Positions 24,112-34,281 of a stretch of DNA of 64,000 bases are shown here, in pieces. The position numbers were made by a program, and so were the translations under genes. Source of the DNA: Pristionchus mayeri (lineage: Eukaryota; Nematoda; Chromadorea; Rhabditida; Neodiplogasteridae); NCBI GenBank assembly GCA_036245805.1, contig BTRK01000002.1:20763067-20827066 (forward strand), read 5' to 3'. Below the pieces are notes generated by a model. It was given only the letters and a program-made list of their open reading frames with translations. It was not told the DNA's origin and did not search any database. The first letter of the stretch is position 1; every line of letters begins with the position of its first letter.

Positions 24112-25325
24112 ATGTTCATCCTCCTCGTCCTTCTTCCTCTCGCTTCTTCCCTCATCTCTCCCGCTGATAAACCATGCGTTGACTTGGCTGCCTGTGCTAC
24201 TAAGCACTGTCTCAACAAGAGTCAGTACTTTTGAGGCATTTAGATTCTGATATGTAGTGCTCTCTCGATGAGACTAATACCTTTTTTTATTGCGACTTTC
24301 GTTCTACTATGATGAAGCCATGCAATGAGATTAGAGAATTCAATTTTTACTTGATCTTCTCATTTCGTTCTTCTCAGAATCAATAATGAGGAGGATCGAA
24401 AATTCGACATCAGTTGATTCCTTCGAGAAGGTCTGCCCCCCCCCCCCCTCCTCCCTCATCGATTCTCTCTCTTTCAGATCGTCACTTCATTCGATATGGT
24501 ATCACTACTACATAATTGCTTCACTTTCATTTTGCATTACCTTTCATCTGCAGTTTTTTCAAGTCGTTATTTATTTTATCTCTATATGTTTCATTTATCC
24601 ATAAATATATTTAGTATTTCAATAACCAAACTCAGATCTGCATCACGACTAAGTGCACTTCCCAGTGCACTCTATGTAAGAGCTGCCACTACGCCATCGA
24701 GCAGATGACTGCTTTCGTGTCGGGAACCAGCAATGGTGAGGAGAGGGAGGGGGGGGGAGGGGAGGGGAGGGGGAGGGGAGGAAGAGGCCTTGCCTTGCAG
24801 GTGGAATGTGCCCATCACTGGAGGGATGCATCACGGGATGCATCAAGGGAGAGGACATCAAGAAGGTCTATCCCCTCCTCTCCCACCCCCCCCCCCCCCC
24901 TCCACGATGCCCTTCCAGATCTTGAAGTGTGTGAACGATCAATGCAACGTGCACTGCTATGATGGAGAGTGTGATCCCTGCAAGACGATGTCGAAGAGGT
25001 GAGAGCACTCCCCTCCCCCTCCCCCTCCCCCTCCCCCTCCCCCTCCCCCTCCCCCTCCCCCCTCCCCCTCCCCCTCTCCCTTCCGCTGATTGAATACCTC
25101 TCCATTCAGAATCTTCACTCGCTTCTGTCGTGAGATGGACCTCGTAGCACTCCCCCAGTTCGCCAGCTTCCAAGGTGCTCCCCCCTCCCCCCCCCCCTCC
25201 CCCACCACTCCCACCCCCCCCCCCCTCTCCCTTCTTCCTCATCTCCTCTGATTGCAGGATCGTGTCCTGCTCTCTTCGAAAAGTTGTCAGACGAGTTCGT
25301 AGTGGAGAAGAAGAAGAAGCACTGA
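24112..25325 (+). CDS. Secreted cysteine-rich protein, unknown family
   Basis: Eight exons join in phase: 24112-24220, 24378-24430, 24478-24498 (21 bases), 24636-24735, 24801-24865, 24919-24998, 25110-25174 and 25258-25325. A signal peptide (MFILLVLLPLASSLIS) is followed by about 170 residues with many cysteines, often spaced CxxxC: CVDLAACATKHC, CTSQCTLCKSCHYA, CPSLEGCITGC, CVNDQCNVHCYDGECDPC, then CREM and SCPALF. It ends in a basic tail (EKKKKH). The pattern suggests a disulfide-rich extracellular protein. The start follows ccctccag directly, a possible trans-splice site. Introns carry C-runs and a CCCCCT array. The paired spacing suggests repeats of one small domain, but no named domain can be assigned. 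Confidence 0.75.
25010..25080. repeat. CCCCCT hexanucleotide array in an intron
   Basis: About eleven CCCCCT units fill most of a 111-base intron of the secreted Cys-rich gene. On the opposite strand they would read AGGGGG, a G-quadruplex-prone pattern. Confidence 0.9.
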
Positions 25326-26092
25326 TCAACTCCTTTCTCTCACTCTAATTATTGTAGTTAGTTAGTTCGATAAACGCGTCCTTATCATTGTCGAGGGAAT
25401 CAGCTACAATTCAATTGTGAATTTCGGAATTCAAATGGAAAAGAGAGACAGTGGATATGGGTGACTAGCCTATCAATTTCCACATAAAAATATGAATAGT
25501 CATGGATTAAATGGTAACCGTAAAGGGGTGGTCCGGAAATGACACACTCGACCACGTACAGTTTTGAAGCTCTCTCATTTTGTACGTACTCTCATTTCTG
25601 CGCTCCAGGAATGAATGAAAAATAGGCAATAGCTCGCATCTCAATTTATGCGAAAATTGATAACATAGAAGTATGAGGGAGGAGAGAATGTAAGGTTGCA
25701 GCGAACGGCGGAATAACACTGCCAAAATGATCACCCAGGGATATATCTTTGGGAGCATGACCCCTGGGGGCAAAGAACTTTTTATCCGAAAGCGTGATCC
25801 GAAATTTGAATTCTACGCGTTTTAAAAATCCGATTTCAAAAATCGATATTTCGGGTCACCATTTCGGTTAAAAGTTTGTTTGCCCCCTTGGGTCATGCTC
25901 CCAAAGCTAGATTCTTGAGCGACCATCTTGACAGAGTTGTGCCATGCTACCTCTTTTTCAAACTTCAGATTGCGATATCGTGTAACAGCTCAAACGTTGA
26001 CAGTAGGTAAAGATCGAGGAGTGAACTTTTCGATCGCTTTTGGTAGATAACGATATCGATGAAACTATAGAATCCACAATCCAGTTCTAGCA
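25326..26092. repeat. Intergenic with a small inverted repeat (25740-25910)
   Basis: gggagcatgacccctggggg (about 25751) pairs with cccccttgggtcatgctccc (about 25880-25900). No gene seen. Confidence 0.55.
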
Positions 26093-27117
26093 TATATCAC
26101 GCCTCTCACGAAAGAATCGAGCTAAAATAGCCGTTCTTGGGAATGGAGAGGAAATCGTGAATTTAGTTCTAAACGATTTTGGCCATCCTGGGGCATGCCT
26201 GATTGACCCCCGAAGTCTCCTTGTGCAGACTTCATTTTGGAGCTTCCTGTACCGGGTCACATTTCGGCATCACTTACTTCAAGAGCCGATTTCTAGAAAA
26301 CTGTGACAGATAGAACAAAATTGACCTCTGAGTGACCCCGACTCATTTTTCGAGCTCTATCGATCTATATAGCTCAAATCCTCAAAATGCTAATTTTAAC
26401 CACCCTACATTCAAGGTCGATTTTCTCGAAAACGAATGGAAAGGAGCAGCTAAAATTTTAAGAGTGCATGCATCTGAACGAGAGCTGTCGAATAAGGTGC
26501 TTGCGCAGAAAATACGTACACCTGGGTGAGACTTTCACCTGTTGAACTTTCCCGGGTCGTTTGAACTTTCTTTTCAACAGAAAATTCGAAGGAAAACCGA
26601 TCATTCTTGGCCACGCGGTCAGAAGAAAGCGGCGTAAGTAAAATTTGTCCGTTGAAAAGAAAGTTCAAACGACCCGGGAAAGTTCAACAGGCGAAAGTCT
26701 CACCCAGGTGTTCGTATTTTCTGCGCAAGCACCTTATTCGACAGCTCTCGTTCAGATGCATGCACTCTTAAATTTTAGCTGCTCCTTTCCATTCGTTTTC
26801 GAGAAAATCGACCTTGAATGTAGGGTGGTTAAAATTAACATTTTGAGGATTTGAGCTATATAGATCGATAGAGCTCGAAAAATGAGTCGGGGTCAGAGGT
26901 CAATTTTGTTCTATCTGTCACAGTTTTCTAGAAATCGGCTCTTGAAGTAAGTGATGCCGAAATGTGACCCGGTGCAGGAAGCTCCAAAATGAAGTCTGCA
27001 CAAGAAGACTTCGGGGGTCAGGCATGCCTCAGGATGGCCAAAACCGGTTAGAACTCATTTCACGATTTCCTCTCCATTCCCTGTCTCAGGTCGTTTCTCT
27101 CGTGAGAGGCGTGATAT
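26093..27117. mobile_element. Fold-back family A, copy 3 (both ends present)
   Basis: Its termini are atatcacgcctctcacgaaa and its reverse complement (ctcgtgagaggcgtgatat). Arms of about 500 bp share the family core (gagtgacccc, tgagctctatcgatc, gcatgcatctgaacg) and meet near 26600. It is diverged from copies 1 and 2. Confidence 0.85.
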
Positions 27118-27676
27118 AATGCTTAATCAAATTAAAACAAACCTGCGGAGTAGATGTATTTTCATGTTGATCTGAGCGGTAATGAAAATATGCTCCATAG
27201 GCCTCCACATTTTTGTGAATCTTCTTTCTTTCAAGACTGCGATCTTCGAGAGAAGGAATAGATGTGTAATTGCTTATCCTGGTTATCTTACTATCGCTAA
27301 GTTGAAGCAGCATATTTCTGATGAGGAAACTAAGAAGATAATGGATATCTTTCTCAAACTGGCGTCAATGGCCACAATGATCTACCAAGAGCGATCAGAA
27401 AGTCCTCGAGTTTTACTTGCCGTTGACGTTGATACTTTCTGTTTCCTTAATGTTTCTTGGATAAATTTCCATGCTCTTTCGAACGAGTTATCACTCGATA
27501 CCGAAATCTGAAATTTCGCCTCGGACTGCGTCATACGTGAGATAGGTGAGAGAGATTTTCGGTTCTTAAGGCGTCAAATTTCGCTCAGCAAAATTTTATT
27601 TTTTTCAACACGAAAAAATATAATATGTTTTTGAACCGGGATGTAGAACCCATAGCTGTATCCAGTCCATAGATAC
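27118..27676. other. Intergenic; open frame 27182-27511 of unknown value
   Basis: A plus-strand frame of 109 codons stays open (EETKKIMDIFLKLASMATMI) and could be an exon or a chance frame. No splice context or family seen. Confidence 0.25.
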
Positions 27677-28335
27677 CGAAAAGATACAAAATATTACATT
27701 ACGAGACTCTCTACGGGAGAACGTAACACCTGTGCAGGGGTCCACAGATGGCCAAAATATTTCCCATACTTTTTTCTGAAGTGTAAGCCTCGAGTTCTCA
27801 TTGGCGGGCGCAATAACAAAGTCTGGGAGCAATTTTGACTAAGTTTCGGGAATCCCATTTTCGAAAAAGTCGATATCTCTGAATGATGTGCAATACAAAT
27901 TAACGTATTTTCACGTATCGAGACCGATTCTAAATAGTAAAATGCTCTAAAATGCAAAATAACAAAGTTGATTTCGAAAATTATCTTTTTGAGAACTTTT
28001 TGAATTTACGTTTTGAGTTTTGAGTTAAAAATTTCGGTTCTCAACATTTTAATTTTTGGCCATCGTACCGTCAAGCGGGAGCAAAATGAAACACCCACAC
28101 TATTTCACGCTTTTTTAGCGTAAAATGATGTGAAGTCCATAAAATCCTTCAGAGTTGTCGAAATGCCACAATTTTTGGAATATGGCACTTTCATTTGAAT
28201 ATCAAAAACCCATTTTCTGGAAATTGCCATAGGCAGCTTCTAACACATATTAATCTTCGATCTCAATAGGTCAGAAATTGCATGTGATTGGTCTCGCATC
28301 TTCACCTACTTTCAACCTGTGAGTGGAAACTCATG

Positions 28336-28404
28336 TGTGGTGTAGTGGTCTAAGGCGCATGACGGATCGCATTATTTTTGAAGGTCGCTGGTTCGAATCC
28401 AACC
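28336..28404 (+). other. tRNA-like (SINE-type) sequence, left arm
   Basis: ggtgtagtggtctaaggcgc resembles a tRNA D-arm/box A. ggttcgaatcc is an exact box B (T-arm). They are spaced as in tRNA genes, but the anticodon arm and acceptor stem do not pair well. It looks like a tRNA-derived pseudogene or SINE head rather than a working tRNA. Confidence 0.6.
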
Positions 28405-28496
28405 AAGCAATTTCATTTTGCTGCATATTGGAGCAATGGAAGTTACAATTTTATTTAATTCCATTGCTCCGACATGCAGCAAAACTGAAATTACTT

Positions 28497-28566
28497 GGTT
28501 GGATTCGAACCAGCGCCCTTCAAAAATAATGCGACCCGTCATGCGCCTTAGACCACTACACCACAC
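28497..28566 (-). other. tRNA-like (SINE-type) sequence, right arm
   Basis: This is the mirror copy of the left-arm sequence, with few differences (gggtcgc for ggatcgc, agggcgc for aggtcgc). It is transcribable toward the centre of the fold-back. Boxes A and B are intact. Confidence 0.6.
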
Positions 28567-28858
28567 ATGAGTTTCCTTTTGACCAATCACATGAAATTTC
28601 TGACCTATTGAGATCGAAGATCAAAATGTGTTAGAAGCTACCTACGACAATTTTCAGAAAATTGGTTTTTGATATTCACATGAAAGTGCCATATTCCAAA
28701 AATTGTGGCATTTCGACAACTCTGAATGATTTTATGGACTTCACATGATTTTACGCTAAAAAAAGCGTGAAATAGTGTGGGTGTTTCATTTTGCTCCCGC
28801 TTGACGGTATACCCCTGCACAGTTGTTACGTTCTCCCGTAGAGAAATCTTTTCGGTCT

Positions 28859-31741
28859 CTATGAACTGAAGACAATTAGATGGGCATGATTTCGCCTTGT
28901 TGGTGGTGAGAAAGGTACTCTTGATAGGGGGAAGAAAGGATATGGAGTGGATGCCTCGAAGAGGATTACGACGTTCCATCCCTCACAACAAGTAGAAATG
29001 CAGAGAGAAAGGAATGAGAGAACGAGATGGAGAGAGGGATGGAAACTCTCTCTGTCTCCCTCTCGTTGAGGATTCGTGTTGGGAGTGGAGTGATACTGCC
29101 TTATCCTCTTTCCCTCACTCTTTATCCGCCCTGAGGGGTACTCATTTGGTTCAAGCACTCGGGTTAACAATTTCTCTATAAGATGATTGAGGATAAGTCA
29201 TTAACTGACCATTCTCGTCCCGTTTTCCTTCCTCATTTACATTTCTTGATAAATCTTTGAATATTCTTCACTAGTTTTCGAATTTTGTTGAATTCTCGAT
29301 AGTTGGCAGAGAAGAACACGAATAAGAGAGAGAGTCAACTCTTCTCATTCAATTTATTCACTCGAGAGACTCACTATCTTCCCTTCCTCCTTCCTTCCTT
29401 CCTCCCTTAGAGGACTAAGAATGGCTTGGTTGGTATCTCTCCTTGATACTCCATCTCATAATCTCCTCCCTAACTTCTCTCGTCTCTTCGAATCTTTCAT
29501 CTATTTGTCTCTCCCTTGTCTTTCACTTCTCTTCCCATTCCAACTATCACAATTTTTATTACCATATTCACCTTTTTAGACTTTATATATTTTTTCAATC
29601 TAATAATTGCACTCTGGTAATTGTCATAGATTCTTTGAGAAGGAATGCTGAGAAGGAGTATGGAATCGATCGAATTGATGTCTAACGGCCAGAATGGACG
29701 ATCTCCCAGTGGAGAGACACAGGTTGGTTGGGATGAATACTCAGCATTCCACATCGGTTCTATCTTCCGAGTAGGGAAAGGATGAAGGGAAGGAATGAGT
29801 AGCAACAGTCCATTCTACCGAGAGAGACGAAGCATTTGCACTCTTTCTCCTCGAGTGTTTGTCAACTTGTCATCTCCACCTCTTTATCTGCTTCCTCTCT
29901 CTTCTCATTTCTCTCTTCACTCTATCGACGAGAGAGTGTGTGGAATGGAGAGAGTCATCGTTGACGTCATTCTCCTCTTCCTTCCCATCAACGATCGTCT
30001 TAGTCAACGACGACACTGCAGTCTCCCCTGTTCATTCAGAAGGACTAGTTGACGTCCATTTCATTACTTCCTAGTACTTTCTCACAATCAAAATTGCTTC
30101 TCCACCAATGGTTAGTGCTATCACTGAAGGACCGAATTGGGAGACAGGAAGACTAAGAAATTGGCATTCTTCTTCCCTTCTCATTCATTGACTTCAGGAG
30201 ACAGTGGTAGAGACTACTTCTGCCTTGGTGCCCGTCAAGGAAGCGAGGAAGGAGAAGACTCATGAGCAAATCAAAGGTACCTCCACTCCCTCCCCCCACC
30301 CCTCCCCTGTCCCCCCACTCATGCTCTTTGGAAAAAAAATTTAATATTTATGCGTTTCTTATGTTTTAACCAATATTGAGAAATTGTTACGGTAAAAAGG
30401 ATATCGTTCTCGCTGCAGAGTGTTATATGAATACTCCAGTCTTATTCTTCCCTTGCTGGGGTAGTAATTGAGTGACGATGGAAGTGTGAAGTTACTAGAT
30501 AATATTTATGACGAGCAATGTCTGATCATCCCTTCTTCCCCTTATGATATTTGGCCCTCCAATTGAGACCCAGTTCAATCCCCCCCTCTCTCTCTTCCTC
30601 CTATCTCATTTTGTGCCTCTCCCTCCTTATTTCCCTCCTTCTTTCGAGTGAGTAGTCAATCTTCCTCTCCTTCAGCCAGTCTTATCGTTCCCTTCCCTTC
30701 CCTGACCAGTCCTCCTTCTCCTTCCTTCTCCTTCCTTCCTCACTCCATGATCACTCCTCACTCAAATCCAACCGAACACTGGACATGCAGACGTGAGAAT
30801 GTCTTCTCTCTCTAACATTTAGAAGCACTTTCCATTCTCTGAATGCAATCCCAATGGGGGAAGCATCCTCATCCAAATAACTTCCCATCTCGTTCATATG
30901 AATGGGCGAAGTCTCTTCTGCAGTGGGGAATCATTTGCGGGGGAGGGGATGGGATAGGATCTCCCATCTGTTACCAATCCCATCCACATCCTCATTCCTT
31001 CGTCTCTTCCTCCTCCCGATTGCTTTTTCCTCCAGTTTTTTTCAGCACGTATCTACATAACGTTACTATAAAATAAGTTATTATTATTATTAGAAGCTAC
31101 TGACGTCTCACTCCTTCCGTAGTGATCCCTCCTCGAAGATGAGGCAGATGATTAATCTTCCCTTCTTTGACGAGAGTGATTGCAGTAGCTGGTTAATAAG
31201 CCTTCCCTTCTCTCTCTTCTTCTCTTCCTTCACTTTGAAGTATCTAGTATTCAGGTGGAACACATCCATCACAGATAAACAACAAATGACCATCCCCTCC
31301 TTCATTCTATTCTCTGATTCCCCAATCATCTCACTTCTCTGCTCTCTCTCTCTTCTTCTCTCATCTCTTCCTCTCCACTTATTCATTTATTCATCAATTC
31401 TCTCACAGAGAAGCCCCGACTTTGTCTCTCTTCTCTTCATTTCTCCTGTTCTCTCTTCTCTTCTCTCTCTCTTCGCATGTTCTCTCTCTCACAAGTCAAA
31501 ACAGAAGGTGTCCCGTCTCCTCCCCTTCCAGAGTGAAGTCCCGAGTGGGCACAATTAGTAGTTCTCCCCCCTCCTCTCTCCTCCTTCCTTCATTCCTCAA
31601 TCCTCTTCAATATGTTGGCCAGATCAGTGGCTCTCCCCTCATGTTCTTCTCAACCAATTGGAGGTCCTTTCTCCCTCTCTTTCTTCCTTCCGGTTCTCAA
31701 AATATTTCCGGTTGAATATGCTTGCCACATAACTTGTTTAC
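28859..31741. other. Unresolved, probably genic on the plus strand
   Basis: Several exon-like pieces have good borders but no single model. Examples: a hydrophobic start at 29421 (MAWLVSLLDTPS); 29646-29770 (SIELMSNGQNGRSPSGETQ, DEYSAFHIGSIFR); about 30199-30278 (ETVVETTSALVPVKEARKEK); 31130-31190; a hydrophobic/basic stretch ending 31558; and 31612-31741. They may belong to the gene ending at 33435. The pyrimidine-rich composition makes chance open frames common here. Confidence 0.25.
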
Positions 31742-32883
31742 CAGAGGTCTTCTGAGAGAATGTAGGTAATAGAGAACTTGATTTACAAAAAATTCAAACT
31801 GCTTTAATCGGGTACCCATTAACAGTATTGATTCATATAAGGATAAGGAACTTTTGTTTTAAGTTGTGGAGCCGTAAATTGCGAACAACCTAAAATCCGG
31901 CTCTCGAAATATCAAAACTTTGACAGGTCATAATTTCTTTCATTTTTGAGATAAAAGTCGTTCAAAAAACAGAAAGAATCTTCTTCAAGAGCTGAATAAC
32001 TTTTGTGTTGGAAGCAACACGATTTGAATAAAATGAAATATAGATAATGCTCAAAAAGCGATTTTTGATAAATTGTTTTCGCAGTTTTTTGGGTGTCTCC
32101 GAAAAAAACGTCCCATGCGTCGATGAGATCTCTACGGATTCGTAATCCACGTACTTTTTAACCCCGGGAAAACATATTGCCATTACAAAAACCAATTGAC
32201 AACACAGATTCGTATGCGATTTTTCGACCATTTTGACCGAAAAAATCGAAATTTTAAAATTTTTCAGTTTTGGAATTTTTGGCATACAAACACGTTTATG
32301 TGATACATAATGACTTCCGTGCAAAATTTGAAGGTGATAGGAGGCTGGAAACGGCATCTACAATCGTTACGGACGCGACTAATTGTGTGTTTTTCCATGG
32401 AATCTCATGTTTTGACGCATACGAATCTGTGTTGTCAATTGGTTTTTGTAATGGCAATATGTTTTCCCGCGGTTAAAAAGTACGTAGATTACGAATCCGT
32501 AGAGATCTCATCGACGCATGGGTCGTTTTTTTCGGAGACACCCAAAAAACTGCGAAAACAATTTATCAAAAATCGCTTTTTGAGCATTATCTATATTTCA
32601 TTTTATTCAAATCGTGTTGCTTCCAACACAAAAGTTATTCAGCTCTTGAAGAAGATTCTTTCTGTTTTTGAACGACTTTTTATCTCAAAAATGAAAGAAA
32701 TTATGACCTGTCAAAGTTTTGATATTTCGAGAGCCGGATTTTACGTTGTTCGCAATTTACGGCTCCACAACTTAAAACAAAAGTTCCTTATCCTTATATG
32801 AATCAATACTGTTAATGGGTACCCGATTAAAGCAGTTTGAATTTTTTGTAAATCACCTCCTGCGATCTCTCAGAAGACCTCTG
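31742..32883. mobile_element. Long, nearly perfect palindrome (fold-back family C)
   Basis: The termini cagaggtcttctgagaga and its reverse complement (ctctcagaagacctctg) bound arms of about 500 bp. The pairing is extremely close (for example ccgtagagatctcatcgacg / cgtcgatgagatctctacgg). The unpaired centre lies at about 32245-32400. High arm identity implies a young insertion. An older single-arm relative lies at 5979-6250. Confidence 0.9.
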
Positions 32884-32977
32884 TTACATTCTCAAATCGA
32901 GATTCGAACAAAAAAGTGGCTGGAATCTTCTTCTTCAATAAAATTCGTGAGTAGATAGAGAAAGAGAATGATTGCAG

Positions 32978-33435
32978 AGGACATGGCAGATGCAGCATTC
33001 CATGCCGATCCATTCAACAAGGAGGAACTCATTCATACTCTCAAGGTCAGAGAGACAGAGATACACACTACTTACTTCCAATTAAGACTCATATATTGGA
33101 GACTTGAATGGGGGGAGTGATTATTAGACTAGAACTCTCATATTCGTAGAGATAAGAGTGAACTGCAGCATTTACTCTAATGTCGGCGTTTGTTCTCAGG
33201 TAGTCCTTACTTCCACTTCCGTCTATTCATTGTAACACTTCTGGAAAGAAGGAGGAAACTCCGTGATTATGCTGAAGAAAGTGCAGGGAGAGATAATGAG
33301 TGTTGAATTGAGGGTCGTGAACTCTACTTCTTCGTCATCTTCTATGCCATCGCAGTTGCATTCATCGTTCTCGTCTTCGAATTCTTCATGCCCGTCCTTT
33401 TCAATCCCAATTACCCCAATGATCCTCCCTCGTGA
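32978..33435 (+). CDS. C-terminal exons of a membrane protein (partial model)
   Basis: Exon 32978-33045 encodes DMADAAFHADPFNKEELIHT in phase. The last exon, 33313-33435, encodes RELYFFVIFYAIAVAFIVLV followed by FEFFMPVLFNPNYPNDPPS and a stop. One clear membrane helix lies near the C terminus. The acceptor of the last exon (attgag) is weak. An extra open stretch, 33202-33303, lies in the same frame but is cut off by a TGA at 33304. The 5' exons are probably among the unresolved pieces of 28.9-31.7 kb, on the other side of the palindrome. Family not recognised. Confidence 0.4.
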
Positions 33436-34281
33436 ACCCCCCCCCCCCCCTCCTTCCTTACTCATGAACATCTGAACCAGGATAGCGGCGGGTGTCCTTA
33501 GTCTGTTTATCACTCACCCATTATAGAATTTGCTCGGGTCTTTGAATACATATCAGTTCTGAATAAATATCGATTAACTTGATGGAAGACAACAGACCAG
33601 AAATAGAAAAATGAATTTCATGGCAGTCAACACAGTTCCTCTCCCGCTGCCTCAACCAATGATTAATTTCATTTTTTTAGGGTCCACAAGCACGCGATTT
33701 GGAAGATACATATTGAATATGAGATACGCACTTCTTTTGGCTATATTTCCATGTACTACGCACACTCATAACATGAATTTCATCGCATTAAATCATCTGA
33801 CGAAGTGCTCATGGGATTCCAACTTCCGCTAAAAATGTCATAGGGCGCCATACTTTTATCGAGTCTCTTCAGCAAACTCAATTTCGGATATCTGATACTA
33901 TTCTTGTCACAGGCTAGATTACATGGTGAAATTGTATCTTATAGATACTGTGCAGTAATAGTATCTACATATTTTAAAAATCACATTAAAAAATCATAAC
34001 TACAATGATTGAATCGTCTTTTATTTGCAACTATCGGCGACACAAATTACGTCTACATTTTAATTTAAAATTTTATAAAATATTTTTTATGAAAGTCAGT
34101 TTACGCTCTCTCTCTCTCAAGTACCGTACCGACCTCTACTTGCAAAGTTTTTTTTTTGCAAAATTTTGTGCCGTTTATTTATACTAGAGCCATTTCACCC
34201 TTTTTTATAAAACTTGTCCTCTATTTGCAACTGCTATTCAGGCTACTTTACTAAGAAGCAACATCTGCCTATGTAATCAAC
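33436..34281. other. Intergenic, no gene seen
   Basis: A C-run lies at 33438-33452. AT-rich DNA leads to the UTP20 start. AATAAA occurs at 33561. No exon supported. Confidence 0.45.

Larger units (their letters stand above)
27677..28858. mobile_element. Fold-back family B, with tRNA-like sequence in both arms
   Basis: The ends ccgaaaagat...ctacgggagaacgtaac (27677-27727) mirror gttacgttctcccgtagag...cttttcgg (28826-28857). The arms 28068-28430 and 28450-28812 pair almost throughout. The left outer part has extra sequence (27760-28060) missing on the right. Confidence 0.75.

Noticed and set aside
24868..25329. Gly/Arg-rich minus-strand frame
   Set aside because: It is produced by the CCCCCT array and C-runs in introns of the plus-strand Cys-rich gene.
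28323..28590. Matching open frames in both arms (CSGLRRMT.RIIFEGRWFES)
   Set aside because: They are mirror translations of the tRNA-like sequence in a palindrome, not genes.
32310..32801. 163-codon frame across fold-back C
   Set aside because: It mirrors the frame in the opposite arm; no transposase motifs.
33223..33513. Acidic minus-strand frame (EDENDECNCDGIEDDEEVE)
   Set aside because: It is the complement of a plus-strand membrane helix rich in Phe/Val/Ile codons, and runs into a poly-C tract.
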